Positions 16,364 to 25,821 of a stretch of DNA of 64,000 nucleotides are shown piece after piece. The stretch is from Companilactobacillus bobalius (GTDB lineage Bacteria; Bacillota; Bacilli; Lactobacillales; Lactobacillaceae). The notes beneath the pieces are model-generated. The model was not told where the DNA came from. It did no database searches and saw only the letters and a list, made by a program, of their open reading frames with translations. Position numbers and translations under genes: made by a program. The stretch lies in NCBI RefSeq assembly GCF_009764355.1, contig NZ_LNUA01000008.1, forward strand, positions 62,001-126,000, in the 5' to 3' direction. Within the stretch, counting starts at the first letter, position 1. Each line of letters starts with the position of its first letter.

Positions 16364-16999
16364 TTAACTTAATAAGGTTAGAGTGACACGATTCAAACGT
16401 TTCGACAGTTCAAACAATTTGTCATAAGTTGGATCTTTTTGATAAAGAGCAATCTTATCTTTCAATTGTTTCTGTTCGAATTGTGAGAAGTAGAATTTCA
16501 AGTCGTGGTTACCATAGAGGGTAGCTAATAAAGCAAAGGCTTCAGGAGAAATTTTATCTGCCGTTAGGATTTCCTTTCGAAGATCAGCTACCAATTCACG
16601 TTTCACGCTACGGTTAGGCAAGTAGTTATTCGTTTTGAAAACTAATCCAGTAACTGCTTTAGTTACATCGACTTTGTTGACGAGTGAGTCACCAATTTCG
16701 TTGTAAATGATTCGTGTGATTTTTTCATTTGTAGCCATGGCTCTCAAAACATGAGTGACACTTTTACCTTGATTCTTGTTGATGATCTGGAAGAACTCGT
16801 TGAGGTACTTCTTGTCGTCAGGCAAAACTTTGTTAATGATGACACTGTTGTCAGTTAGATCGATGATATCGTTTAAAGCTAAGTCAAAAAATGAGCTTTC
16901 AGCTAGATAGGCACGACGTCTGGTATTCTTAAAGATTCGGATACTACCTTTTTCATTACACGATAAAATAAAATATTTTTGAGGAATATTTAACTCCAT
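16364..16999 (-). CDS. GPP34-like (Golgi phosphoprotein 3 fold) protein
   Basis: 211 residues. The start ELNIPQKYFILSCNEKGSI and RRRAYLAESSFFDLALNDIIDL resemble GPP34-domain proteins, all-helical lipid- or membrane-associated proteins with a GOLPH3 fold. The remainder is helical and charged. The function in Firmicutes is unknown. I use the ATG at 16999, which has AAGGAG six nt upstream; the start lies 12 nt from the end of the upstream SGNH hydrolase gene, so the two form an operon. Its 3' end is duplicated at 15897. Family call is moderate. Confidence 0.6.
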   Translation of the reverse strand: MELNIPQKYFILSCNEKGSIRIFKNTRRRAYLAESSFFDLALNDIIDLTDNSVIINKVLPDDKKYLNEFFQIINKNQGKSVTHVLRAMATNEKITRIIYNEIGDSLVNKVDVTKAVTGLVFKTNNYLPNRSVKRELVADLRKEILTADKISPEAFALLATLYGNHDLKFYFSQFEQKQLKDKIALYQKDPTYDKLFELSKRLNRVTLTLLS

Positions 17000-17010
17000 A
17001 AAGTGCTCCT

Positions 17011-17592
17011 TCAATTCGACACTAACTCATTTTGTTTGGCCAGTGTGGCTTTAATTTCTGGTATTAATTCGTCTTCTAAAAGATTATAACCTTGTTTGGT
17101 AAAGTGCAAACCGTCAGTCTGTAGCAAATCGTCCAGATTAGCGCTATTTGCCATATCGTGAAGCAAATCGATATACGATACGTCTAGTTGTTTACTCAAA
17201 TGTTCCGTCACCAATTCAAATTGAAGCTGGCGAGTCCAAGGCCGTTTGGGATCCTTACGCCAATCTGCAAATGGTGGAGAAAGTAGAATAACTTTTTGAC
17301 TACCTAATGTATCAATCATACTCATTAAGTTGGCAGCAAATTTGCCAGGCTTAATTTCATCATCTACCGAAATATCGTTGATACCAAATCCCAAAATAAC
17401 AATTCTAGGATCTAATTTTTTTACGCGATCAACTCGTGTCATAGCATTATTGGTTTTGTAGTCGGCAATCGACATATTAATAACCTCGTAACCTTGAAAG
17501 TCTTTGCGGATGCGTTTAGCTAACGTATCAGTAGCCTTGCCATCGCGTAGACCCATCAGGGTTGAGTCCCCAAATAATACTATTCTCTTCAT
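17011..17592 (-). CDS. SGNH/GDSL-type hydrolase
   Basis: 193 residues with the three SGNH blocks: block I FGDSTLMG (nucleophile Ser), block III GFGINDIS (Gly-x-Asn-Asp), and block V DGLHFTKQGY (Asp and His). There is no signal peptide, so it probably acts in the cytoplasm as a lysophospholipase- or thioesterase-like esterase of the TesA type. It is first in a two-gene operon with the GPP34-like gene, which may hint at lipid work. ATG preceded by AAAGGAA. The substrate is unknown. Confidence 0.85.
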   Translation of the reverse strand: MKRIVLFGDSTLMGLRDGKATDTLAKRIRKDFQGYEVINMSIADYKTNNAMTRVDRVKKLDPRIVILGFGINDISVDDEIKPGKFAANLMSMIDTLGSQKVILLSPPFADWRKDPKRPWTRQLQFELVTEHLSKQLDVSYIDLLHDMANSANLDDLLQTDGLHFTKQGYNLLEDELIPEIKATLAKQNELVSN

Positions 17593-17684
17593 ATATTATT
17601 TCCTTTTTTAAAAAAGTTCTATACTATACTAGAATACCAGAAAATAAATAAAAGTTAATTACTATATTAGGTAGGTTTAACAAT

Positions 17685-18611
17685 ATGCAAAGTTTAGCTA
17701 ACTATGATGAGTTCTCAAGAAAAGAGTGGGAAAACTTTCATGGTGAATACAAGAAACAAGCCATTACTGATGGAGAATTGCGGAAGATCAAGTCTTTAGA
17801 TGATGAAATTTCAATTGATGACGTCCGTTCAGTGTATGCTCCGATTCGCCATTTACTACATATTTATTTAAAAAACTATCGCAAATTAACCAAGTTAAAG
17901 AATGAGTTTTTAAATAATAAAGTTCGTAAAGTCCCATTTGTGATCGGTGTCTCCGGTTCAGTCGCTGTAGGTAAGAGTACGACCGCTCGATTGTTGAAAA
18001 TTATGTTAGAGCGTTCTTATCCACAATATAAAGTGGCACAGATGACAACGGATGGTTTTTTGTATCCCAGTAAAATTTTAAAAGAACGCCATTTAATGGA
18101 TAAAAAAGGATTTCCTGAAACATATGATATGTCCAAACTGTTAGATTTCTTAGGTGAAGTCAAAACTCGTGGTGGCAAAATACGATATCCTTTATATTCA
18201 CATAACATTTATGATATTATTCCTGGAAAATACGAAGAGTTAGATAATCCAGATATTTTGATCGTTGAAGGGATAAATGTATTACAATTGCCTCAGAACG
18301 AACAGATCTATGTCAGTGATTTCTTTGATTTTTCAATTTATATTGATGCAGAGGTCGATGATATTGAGGAATGGTTCTTAAATCGTTTTGAGACGCTTTT
18401 AGATTTAGCGAGAAATGATCCTAACAGTTATTACTATCAATTCACTCAGATTCCTGAAACTGAAGCGATGAAAATGGCGAGAAATGTGTGGAATACGATT
18501 AATTACCCTAATTTACGTGATTATATCAAGCCAACTATGAACCGAGCTGACCTTATTTTGCATAAGTCTGAAGATCATCAAATCGATAAAATTTATCTCA
18601 GAAAATATTAA
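17685..18611 (+). CDS. coaA: Pantothenate kinase, type I
   Basis: 308 residues. CoaA phosphorylates pantothenate, the first step to coenzyme A. The P-loop GVSGSVAVGKSTTARLL lies near residue 88. TTDGFLYP and the long segment around GKIRYPLYSHNIYDI are typical of the type I family, and the length matches. The C-terminal part has the usual DFSIYIDAE and NPNLRDYI-like elements (INYPNLRDYIKPT). Expressed alone, divergent from the SGNH hydrolase gene, just before guaA. RBS is weak (TAGGT). Confidence 0.95.
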   Translation: MQSLANYDEFSRKEWENFHGEYKKQAITDGELRKIKSLDDEISIDDVRSVYAPIRHLLHIYLKNYRKLTKLKNEFLNNKVRKVPFVIGVSGSVAVGKSTTARLLKIMLERSYPQYKVAQMTTDGFLYPSKILKERHLMDKKGFPETYDMSKLLDFLGEVKTRGGKIRYPLYSHNIYDIIPGKYEELDNPDILIVEGINVLQLPQNEQIYVSDFFDFSIYIDAEVDDIEEWFLNRFETLLDLARNDPNSYYYQFTQIPETEAMKMARNVWNTINYPNLRDYIKPTMNRADLILHKSEDHQIDKIYLRKY

Positions 18612-18684
18612 GCGTTAACAATATATGACATGGAACTAATTTTCGTATACAATAGAATAAATAAAAAAAGTGGGGGAAATTGAT

Positions 18685-20235
18685 TTGAGCAAGCAATGGC
18701 CAGATGCTGATAGCATCATTGTTCTAGACTACGGTAGTCAATACAATCAATTGATTACTCGTAGAATCAGAGATATTGGCATATACTCTGAATTACTACC
18801 AAATACTATTACTGCTGCAGAAGTTAAAGAAATCAATCCTAAAGGTATTATCCTTTCTGGTGGACCTGATAGTGTCTACGACGAAGGCGCCTTTACAATC
18901 GACCAAGACATTTACAAGTTAGGTATTCCTATCCTTGGTATTTGTTACGGTATGCAATTGATGTCTTATAACCTTGGCGGTAAAGTCGAATCAGCAAGCA
19001 ACCGTGAATATGGTCACGCTGATATTACAGTTACTGATAAAGATGCTGTATTATTCAAAGACTTACCTGAAAAACAATACGTTTGGATGAGTCATGGTGA
19101 CCTTGTTAAAGAAGCTCCAAAAGGCTTCAAAGTAGTTGCTACAAGTAAGAATGCACCTATTTCATCAATCGCTGATGATGAACGTAAGATGTACGGTGTG
19201 CAATTCCATACCGAAGTTAGAAATACTGAATTCGGTTCAGAAATCTTGAAGCATTTTGCATTCGACGTTTGTGAAGCAAAAGCTAACTGGTCAATGGATG
19301 ATTTCATTGATCAACAAATTCAAAAGATTCGTGAAACTGTTGGTGACAAGAAAGTTCTTCTTGGTTTATCCGGTGGTGTTGATTCTTCTGTTGTTGGTGT
19401 TTTACTACACAAAGCTATCGGTACACAATTGACAAGTATCTTCGTTGATCATGGTCTTCTTCGTAAGAATGAAGCCGATCAAGTTATGGATAGTTTGAAA
19501 GGCAAGTTTAGTTTGAACATCATCAAAGTTGATGCTCAAAAGCGCTTCTTAGACAAACTAGCTGGTGTAACTGATCCAGAAAAGAAACGTAAGATTATTG
19601 GTAACGAGTTTATCCAAGTGTTTAACGATGAAGCTCAAAAGCTTGATGGTATTGACTTCTTAGCACAAGGTACACTTTATACTGATGTTATCGAAAGTGG
19701 TACAAGTACTGCTCAAACAATCAAATCTCACCATAACGTTGGTGGACTTCCAGAAGACATGCACTTCAAGTTGATCGAACCTCTACGTACATTGTTCAAG
19801 GATGAAACCCGTGAATTAGGTGAAAAACTAGGTATGCCACACGAATTAGTATGGCGTCAACCATTCCCAGGCCCAGGTCTTGGAATTCGTGTTATCGGTG
19901 AAGTTACCGAAGAGAAGTTACAAATTGTTCGTGATAGTGACTGGGTTCTTCGTGACGAAATCGCAAAGAATGGCCTAGATGAAAAAATTTGGCAATACTT
20001 CACAGTCTTGCCAGGTATCAGAAGTGTTGGTGTCATGGGTGATGGTAGAACATACGATTACACAATCGGAATTCGTGCCGTTACATCTATCGATGGTATG
20101 ACAGCTGACTTTGCTAAGATTCCTTGGGATGTACTTCAAAAGATCTCAGTTAGAATCGTAAACGAAGTAGATCATGTCAACCGTGTAGTTTATGATATTA
20201 CTTCTAAGCCGCCCGCAACAATAGAGTGGGAATAG
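18685..20235 (+). CDS. guaA: GMP synthase (glutamine-hydrolysing)
   Basis: 516 residues. The N-terminal glutamine amidotransferase domain has the catalytic Cys in [11 protein letters not shown] and the His and Glu in GVQFHTEV. The ATP-pyrophosphatase domain has the PP-loop [14 protein letters not shown]. The C-terminal dimerisation domain ends in [13 protein letters not shown]. It converts XMP to GMP. The start is TTG 18685, which lies 8 nt after GGGGGAA; a GTG at 18670 would leave no ribosome binding site. A strong terminator follows. Confidence 0.97.
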   Translation: MSKQWPDADSIIVLDYGSQYNQLITRRIRDIGIYSELLPNTITAAEVKEINPKGIILSGGPDSVYDEGAFTIDQDIYKLGIPILGICYGMQLMSYNLGGKVESASNREYGHADITVTDKDAVLFKDLPEKQYVWMSHGDLVKEAPKGFKVVATSKNAPISSIADDERKMYGVQFHTEVRNTEFGSEILKHFAFDVCEAKANWSMDDFIDQQIQKIRETVGDKKVLLGLSGGVDSSVVGVLLHKAIGTQLTSIFVDHGLLRKNEADQVMDSLKGKFSLNIIKVDAQKRFLDKLAGVTDPEKKRKIIGNEFIQVFNDEAQKLDGIDFLAQGTLYTDVIESGTSTAQTIKSHHNVGGLPEDMHFKLIEPLRTLFKDETRELGEKLGMPHELVWRQPFPGPGLGIRVIGEVTEEKLQIVRDSDWVLRDEIAKNGLDEKIWQYFTVLPGIRSVGVMGDGRTYDYTIGIRAVTSIDGMTADFAKIPWDVLQKISVRIVNEVDHVNRVVYDITSKPPATIEWE

Positions 20236-20250
20236 GATTCCATAGAAAAT

Positions 20251-20288
20251 AAAAGAGCATCTCTGACTATTGTCAGTGATGCTCTTTT
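20251..20288 (+). terminator. Terminator after guaA, first of three look-alikes
   Basis: AAAAGAGCATCTCTGAC pairs with GTCAGTGATGCTCTTTT (one mismatch). Nearly the same stem recurs at 22020 and 27518. Confidence 0.9.
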
Positions 20289-20379
20289 GTATTAGGCGAA
20301 TAAATAACTATACAAATAGACACTTATGCATTGATGTCATTATGATATAGTTACTTTAATAGATTGTTGAGGAGTATTA

Positions 20380-20886
20380 ATGTCAGATAAAATTGATTTT
20401 CCATTAAATGTATTTATTAGTTCGGTCATGCGTAATGATGTTTATCCAGAGAGAAAAAGAATTTTGGATATTAGAAAAGGTTTATCTGAAGAGTTAGACA
20501 AGTATAAATTTATAAAAAAGTTTCTTCTTGAAGAAGATAACTCTTCGTCATTGCCTTTAGAACAGGAATATTTGACATATTTGCATAGTTGCGATGTTAT
20601 ATTATTTTTAATAGATGCGGATTATCCAATTTCAGAAGGAGTTTCAATTGAAATTGCTGAAGCCCGTGTCGCAGAAAAAACAAGAATATTTTATATTATT
20701 CCTAGTAAAGATGATCAAAAGAATGCCGCTATTAAGCATAAATTGATATCTCAGAATGAAAAGACTTATATTAATATAAAAGATTCTAGTAATTTTGTAG
20801 AAGAAATTATGGATGATTTTTTATCAGAAATAGTTACCGTATATCGTTCTAAATTTATTAATTTTCACTATAATAATGTTTCTTAA
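20380..20886 (+). CDS. DUF4062-domain protein (TIR-like fold), short
   Basis: 168 residues that make up little more than a DUF4062 domain: LNVFISSVMRNDVYPERKRI at the start, then YLTYLHSCDVILFLIDADYPI and VSIEIAEARVAEKTRIFYIIPS. DUF4062 is a TIR-like alpha/beta domain usually found at the N-terminus of large NTPase or repeat proteins, many in immune or signalling systems. Here it ends soon after the domain. The next frame overlaps by 11 nt, so the two could be one frame-shifted gene or a coupled pair. AT-rich compared with the neighbours. GAGGAG site upstream. Role as a defence sensor or effector is inference. Confidence 0.7.
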   Translation: MSDKIDFPLNVFISSVMRNDVYPERKRILDIRKGLSEELDKYKFIKKFLLEEDNSSSLPLEQEYLTYLHSCDVILFLIDADYPISEGVSIEIAEARVAEKTRIFYIIPSKDDQKNAAIKHKLISQNEKTYINIKDSSNFVEEIMDDFLSEIVTVYRSKFINFHYNNVS

Positions 20887-21859
20887 GATTACCAATGCTC
20901 TTATAGTTGTATTTACAAAGTGGCCATCTGAATCTGAGAAACTATTGAAATATATTGTTAAAAATAATGAAAAATATTTTAATAATAATATCAAATTATA
21001 CATATCTTATCAAAACGATTACCAATTATTTTTAAATAATCAATTTGAGGAAATGAGACGTCAAAACGAACAACAAAATGGACAAAGAGTTTCTCTGTTT
21101 GGGATTGATCCTTTCATGAATATATATTCAAGGTTTGATAAAAATAGATTTATGGATGATGAAATATTGAATAAGTTATTTAAAGAAATGGTTGATACAT
21201 TAAATAATTCTTTTCAAACCTTTGAAATTAAAAGATCTGTGACCAAAGTAGCATTAATGTTATTAACTTATGATGATATTAAATATAAATTGAAAGAATA
21301 TTTTGTGAAAAACATAAAATTGGATGCGATGGTTGCGGAAAGCACTAGTTTCTTTGAATCTGCAGTACCAACTAATTTAATTGATCTAATTCGTGGAATT
21401 ATGGGAATATCTTTATCTTTAAAGGAAAATAAAGATTTAATATATATTCTTTCAAATAGTAATTCTCCAGCATATGTGGAGTGTTTAACTGATATTTTAG
21501 TTGATTTTATTAAATTATCGATTAAAGACGAATCAAAAATAGAAATGATTCCGCAAGTTTTACAATTTCTTATAACGTACAATAATAGAAATAGTGATAA
21601 CCAGATATTAATTAATATATCTAAGTGTTTCTTATCTATATCAGACGATAAGAGTTATGGTGAGTTTGCCATAGGGCAATTAAAACTTTTAGTAACGGAT
21701 ACTAATGACACCGTAAAAAGACAGGTGGTGGAAGAAATCTTTGAAATTAAAAATGAAACTAATCCAGATTTAGAAATAATTAAAAAAATATTGATGCAGA
21801 GTTCCAGTTTTTCAGTTCGAGATTTGGCAAATAGGAAATTTTTAGACACAGGAAATTAA
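20876..21859 (+). CDS. Helical-repeat protein overlapping the DUF4062 gene
   Basis: 327 residues, mostly alpha-helical. The second half looks like HEAT or ARM repeats (VECLTDILVDFIKLSIKDES, IEMIPQVLQFLITYNNRN, EFAIGQLKLLVTDTNDTVKR, DLEIIKKILMQSSSF). I recognise no catalytic motif. The ATG at 20876 has no ribosome binding site and lies inside the end of the DUF4062 gene. The frame is open back to 20834, so either translation is coupled or a frameshift in 20834-20886 split a single protein of about 490 residues. Probably the sensor or scaffold half of a DUF4062 system. Confidence 0.55.
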   Translation: MFLKITNALIVVFTKWPSESEKLLKYIVKNNEKYFNNNIKLYISYQNDYQLFLNNQFEEMRRQNEQQNGQRVSLFGIDPFMNIYSRFDKNRFMDDEILNKLFKEMVDTLNNSFQTFEIKRSVTKVALMLLTYDDIKYKLKEYFVKNIKLDAMVAESTSFFESAVPTNLIDLIRGIMGISLSLKENKDLIYILSNSNSPAYVECLTDILVDFIKLSIKDESKIEMIPQVLQFLITYNNRNSDNQILINISKCFLSISDDKSYGEFAIGQLKLLVTDTNDTVKRQVVEEIFEIKNETNPDLEIIKKILMQSSSFSVRDLANRKFLDTGN

Positions 21860-22019
21860 TTTAATTCTAAGTATCATTATTAAAATTGTAATTAAAGTGA
21901 GATCAATTGTATCATCGGCAAGAGTTTTATATTCAATAAGAATGTTTTGTTAGGACGATTTCACGTTATATCAAATATTACTTAGATTGTGTTAATTTTA
22001 AAGAGGTATAGTTAAGAAT

Positions 22020-22055
22020 AAAGAGCATCTCTGATAAGATTCAGAGATGTTCTTT
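22020..22055 (+). terminator. Terminator after the DUF4062 pair
   Basis: AAAGAGCATCTCTGA pairs with TCAGAGATGTTCTTT; same stem family as at 20251 and 27518. It lies 160 nt after the stop. Confidence 0.8.
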
Positions 22056-22100
22056 CAGTCTTATATTCTTTCATAATTATAAAAATGAGGAAATTATATA

Positions 22101-23294
22101 TTGAAAATAGGAAGATGGGATAGAAACAAGTTTTATGATGAGGCATGGCCTGATGAATTTCATGAATTCTGGAAAATTAATAATGATCCAATATCAGTAA
22201 GTTGGGATAAGGATTATGTTAATAATTATTTAAAATTAGCAGATGAATATTATCAGGCGGCATGTTCAATTGCTAATGAAATTCTTCAATCTGAACATAG
22301 CAATGAGAAAAATGATAGGTGGTTTTTATCAGATATTTTCATGTTTAGGCAATCTATTGAATTAATTTTAAAAGCTAAGGTATACATGTATTATTCAAAA
22401 AAACAAGAGGTTCAAAAAATATTTCATGATTTAAAACATAATGTTAGTGGCCTATTTAAGCTAGTTAAAAATTTTGAAAATGATAATCTTACAAATTATG
22501 AATTAATATGGATCGAGGATTATTTGAATGATATGGAACAATGGGATAGGAATTCATCAGTATTCAGGTATCCTTTTTCTCCTAAATTTATGGAAAAGAA
22601 TCCACCTAAATTTGTTGATATTTATCGAACTACAGTAAAAATGGATATAACTTATTCACTAATAAGAAGTACTTTTAAAGAAAGTGGACAATTTAAAGGT
22701 GGCATTCCAAATGAATTGCCACACCCAGAGTTTTTTACTGAGGCAAACGATGGTATGGAGAATTGTTATTTAGGTGGGATGGTGTATTCTGATTCTTTCT
22801 TTTCCGACAGTAGTAAGTATTATACAGTGGTTAATGGGTACCTGGCCGTAAGTGAATTCCTTTTAACAAATGACCACAAGTATGTTTATCCCGCTCTTTT
22901 TTCACTTAGACATCTTATTGAACTTGAATTAAAGCAACTTTCAAGTTCCGATTATAGTGAGATTAAATCACTAAATTTTCGAATGGGAAGTCATAAAATT
23001 TATTCTGATTTCTGGAAAAAATTACGTCCCGTAATTGAAAAAACAAATCAAACGGGTGAATCAACCGTTATTCTAGATGATATAGGTTCATTTATTGAAC
23101 AGTTACAATTGATTGATAAGGAAGGTAGCTTTTTTAGATATCCAGCTGAGTATAATCATCAAGTTCATTACATTTCAAAAAAAATAGATCCAATACATAT
23201 TTTGACATGTGTAAGGGCAATATCAAATCTTCTAAGTGGATGTTCTTCGATGTTTGATTGTTATTCTGAATATGAGTCTGAAATGTATTTATAA
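22101..23294 (+). CDS. Tandem-duplicated HEPN-like protein, unknown function
   Basis: 397 residues that show an internal duplication about 187-190 residues apart: FRQSIELILKAK around R83 matches LRHLIELELKQL around R270, and DRNSSVFRYP at 149 matches DKEGSFFRYP at 339. Each half looks like an all-helical HEPN-type domain. HEPN domains often form RNases in toxin-antitoxin and defence systems, but the diagnostic R-x4-6-H motif is not obvious in either half, so nuclease activity is doubtful. TTG start with GAGG about 9 nt upstream. AT-rich and next to the DUF4062 pair. Family call is tentative. Confidence 0.5.
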   Translation: MKIGRWDRNKFYDEAWPDEFHEFWKINNDPISVSWDKDYVNNYLKLADEYYQAACSIANEILQSEHSNEKNDRWFLSDIFMFRQSIELILKAKVYMYYSKKQEVQKIFHDLKHNVSGLFKLVKNFENDNLTNYELIWIEDYLNDMEQWDRNSSVFRYPFSPKFMEKNPPKFVDIYRTTVKMDITYSLIRSTFKESGQFKGGIPNELPHPEFFTEANDGMENCYLGGMVYSDSFFSDSSKYYTVVNGYLAVSEFLLTNDHKYVYPALFSLRHLIELELKQLSSSDYSEIKSLNFRMGSHKIYSDFWKKLRPVIEKTNQTGESTVILDDIGSFIEQLQLIDKEGSFFRYPAEYNHQVHYISKKIDPIHILTCVRAISNLLSGCSSMFDCYSEYESEMYL

Positions 23295-23641
23295 TCATAG
23301 ATATACGAATAATTTATAAAAGAATCTAAATATACAAAAGGGTGCCAATTAGTTATGCTATGCATTTTTTGTATATTTGGATCTAAGTCAAATCATGATG
23401 GTAATGATTATCGAGCAATTCTATCAAGATTTGTTTAAAAGAGTATTACCAAAAATGAATTTTGTTTTAGAAGCACTAGAGATAGAATTCATTTTAATAT
23501 TAAATAATTTTGAAAAGCATTAATAAATTTAGCTGCCAGATATAACTTTTTATCGATAAGGAACTATATCAAAGTAGGATGGAATCGGTCAGAACTTCCC
23601 ATATATAATTAACTGACATTAATTTTAAAAGGGGAAAGATT
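23295..23641. other. Gene-free gap with a relic shared with 26853-26880
   Basis: No gene with a ribosome binding site. A 28-nt stretch at 23413-23440 is identical to 26853-26880; both can be read as EQFYQDLFK, a likely gene relic. The frame 23395-23523 (43 codons) has no start signal. Confidence 0.5.
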
Positions 23642-24292
23642 ATGAAAAGAAGTGATTTTAGAAGAAGTAGGAAAAAGCCTAAGAGGAAAAGATATTGGAT
23701 AGGTGCTGGAATAATTGCTCTTTTTATGGCAGTAAATGGTTTCACAAATGGTCATAGTAGTGATAATAAAGACAAGTCCCACAAGGTAGCGTTAAAGGAT
23801 AATAAGAAAAGTGCAGAAAAGGTATCTAAAAAGAAATTAGCCAGTAAACTTGTTGAAAAGAAGAAAGAGGATACTTCAAAGAAAAAAACAAATAGTATAT
23901 CTGATCAGAGAAAGAAAATTAATGATGAAATTAGGAAAAGTCTAGATGAATCTAAGGGATTTGCCCTTGGAGAATTAGATGAAAATGGTCAGCCAACAGA
24001 AAATGGAACTCCCAATTTGGCATTCGCTTGGTCCGTAGTTATAAAAAGAATTGAATATAATGAAAACAAACATGTCGACGTCTATGTAAACAGTGGTTTC
24101 AAGGATTTCACGGACAATGAAAAGTCAAAAGTAGCATTAATGGCACAGAATAAGGCTGTTCTTTTCGTAGGAGAAGCTGAAAAGTTCACAATGGATCAAT
24201 ACAAAAAAGGAATAATTACTTTTATTCATTGCGATAATGATAACGTTGGTCGCAGTCATTATACTGAACCTAAGATATTTAAGTGGAATTAA
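23642..24292 (+). CDS. Single-pass membrane-anchored protein, unknown
   Basis: 216 residues. A strongly basic start (MKRSDFRRSRKKPKRKR) precedes one transmembrane helix (about 19-36), so the rest is outside by the positive-inside rule. A lysine-rich, low-complexity linker (about 40-90) leads to a C-terminal domain with FAWSVVIKRIEYNENKHVDVYV. I do not recognise the domain. AAGGGGAAAG site, ATG start. Downstream lies a relic of a DHFR-like gene (24319-24352), so the gene may have replaced or interrupted an older copy of the 26.8-27.5 kb segment. Confidence 0.6.
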   Translation: MKRSDFRRSRKKPKRKRYWIGAGIIALFMAVNGFTNGHSSDNKDKSHKVALKDNKKSAEKVSKKKLASKLVEKKKEDTSKKKTNSISDQRKKINDEIRKSLDESKGFALGELDENGQPTENGTPNLAFAWSVVIKRIEYNENKHVDVYVNSGFKDFTDNEKSKVALMAQNKAVLFVGEAEKFTMDQYKKGIITFIHCDNDNVGRSHYTEPKIFKWN

Positions 24293-24318
24293 TAATCTAT
24301 ATTAGGAAAAATTGTCTT

Positions 24319-24352
24319 CTTTATTCTCAGATAAAACAAAATTTAAAGAATT
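24319..24352 (+). pseudogene. Relic of the DHFR-like gene
   Basis: 34 nt that match 27421-27454 with one substitution and encode LFSDKTKFKEL, a piece of the intact DHFR-like gene at 26973. The flanks are not conserved. Confidence 0.75.
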
Positions 24353-24413
24353 GAACTTGATATCGTTTATCATGAATATGGATAAGTGGGACTAGGACAT
24401 AAGTCTAAGTTGA

Positions 24414-24457
24414 AAAAATACGACCCAAAAATCATTTGATTTCTGGGTCGTATTTTT
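24414..24457. terminator. Intrinsic terminator
   Basis: AAAAATACGACCCA pairs with TGGGTCGTATTTTT (14 bp). Serves the plus-strand gene ending at 24292; the MFS gene converges from the other side. Confidence 0.85.
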
Positions 24458-24545
24458 ATTTAGAACCGAGAGTTATATCCATATTTTTATTCTAAAGAAT
24501 TTAAAATAAAAGATTTGAAATATTATAACTACATAAAAATTCAAT

Positions 24546-25760
24546 TTAATCTAACTTATTATCAGAACTACTAGGAACAATATCTTTAACAAAATTTTTA
24601 TTTTTGCGGGCATGAACTAATAAGTACCAAATCAAACCGATAATGATTGTAATACCCATTAGGCAGAATAATCCTCGATAACCAGTCAGTGGTTCAATTA
24701 TACCTAAAGCATAAGGGCCAACTCCCAGACTTAAATCAAAGAGAATGAAGTAGGTGGCTGTTGCTTGGGAGAGTCTTTCGATAGGAACACTTTTTGCAGC
24801 GACGGTTTGACAGGTGGATTGAAAATTACCAAATCCTAAACCAATTAGAAAGGCAGATACCAAGATCATCCAACCAGAACTGGCTACGGCTAAAAGCATC
24901 ATTCCTAACATATTAATAATTGCTGAAGGAATGATAACCGCATTTTCACCGAAATGATCAATAATTCTGCCGGTGAATGGACGAGAAATTAAAATTGCGG
25001 CGGCGTAAATCAAGAAGAAGACGGATGAGTAACTAGCTAAGTTTAATTCTGTTGTATAAAAACTTAAATAAGCTTGAATAGCTGCGTAGCCTAAACCAAC
25101 GATAAAAATTGTACTAGCGATTGGTAAAGCTTTAGGTTCAATAAAATCATGAATAGTAATCTTAGGATGCTTATTTGTGAAATGAAAAGCAATTTTACTG
25201 CCATTAACAAAGAGACAAAAAATCAAAGCGAGAATTGCTAGAATAGTTTCCATCATAAACATTACGTTAAAATTAAAATGTTGTTCTACTAATAATCCAG
25301 CAAAAGGTCCAACGGCAGTTGCTAAAATTGTACTAAGACTAAAATAACCGATTCCTTCACCAGTTCTTGCTTTGGGAAATAGTAAAACGACAGCAGTATT
25401 AGTTACGGTGCTGACCAAACCGATGGCTATACCCTGAATCAAACGAACAACTATTAGAAAGAGAATTGAATTAGCCATTTGATATAATAAAGTTGCTGGA
25501 ATTAGAAGAATGGTACCAGCGACCATCAATTGTTTGTTACTAAAGATATGTGTCAAGTAACCACTGGAGAAACGGGAAATAAGAATTCCTATGACGGTGA
25601 TACCGACAATTAGTCCTGAGATACTAGTAGGAGCTTGAAATTTTTTAACTGAATATAGACCAACAGTTACCATTAAACTATAGTATCCAGTCATAACGAA
25701 AAGATTGGTTAATGCAAGCAGCCAAAAGTCACGGCTAAAGAGTGATTCATGATTATTCAA
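24546..25760 (-). CDS. MFS drug-type efflux transporter
   Basis: 404 residues, twelve transmembrane helices of the major facilitator superfamily. The loop 2-3 motif is seen as GILISRFSSGYLTHIFSNK, and motif C-like glycine and proline spacing occurs in helix 5 (TAVGPFAGLL). It is a proton-driven exporter of unknown substrate. I start it at TTG 25760 (MNNHESLFSRDFW), since CGGAGG lies 9 nt before it. A much longer frame exists but has no ribosome binding site and would overlap the divergent merR gene. The MerR regulator next door probably controls it. Confidence 0.8.
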   Translation of the reverse strand: MNNHESLFSRDFWLLALTNLFVMTGYYSLMVTVGLYSVKKFQAPTSISGLIVGITVIGILISRFSSGYLTHIFSNKQLMVAGTILLIPATLLYQMANSILFLIVVRLIQGIAIGLVSTVTNTAVVLLFPKARTGEGIGYFSLSTILATAVGPFAGLLVEQHFNFNVMFMMETILAILALIFCLFVNGSKIAFHFTNKHPKITIHDFIEPKALPIASTIFIVGLGYAAIQAYLSFYTTELNLASYSSVFFLIYAAAILISRPFTGRIIDHFGENAVIIPSAIINMLGMMLLAVASSGWMILVSAFLIGLGFGNFQSTCQTVAAKSVPIERLSQATATYFILFDLSLGVGPYALGIIEPLTGYRGLFCLMGITIIIGLIWYLLVHARKNKNFVKDIVPSSSDNKLD

Positions 25761-25799
25761 TATAAGAGCCTCCGTTTTTCTGAAAACAACAGATTCTAT

Positions 25800-25818
25800 C
25801 TTACATAATGGAGTTAAG
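25800..25818. promoter_or_regulatory. Possible MerR operator between MFS and merR
   Basis: CTTACATAATGGAGTTAAG is an imperfect dyad (CTTA...TAAG) in the 61-nt divergent gap. Such dyads are usual for MerR regulators of neighbouring transporters. Boxes are not clear. Confidence 0.35.
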
Positions 25819-25821
25819 TCC

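Noticed and set aside
23395..23523. 43-codon frame containing EQFYQDLFK
   Set aside because: No ribosome binding site, and the matching block at 26853 has a different continuation. Treated as relic, not as gene.
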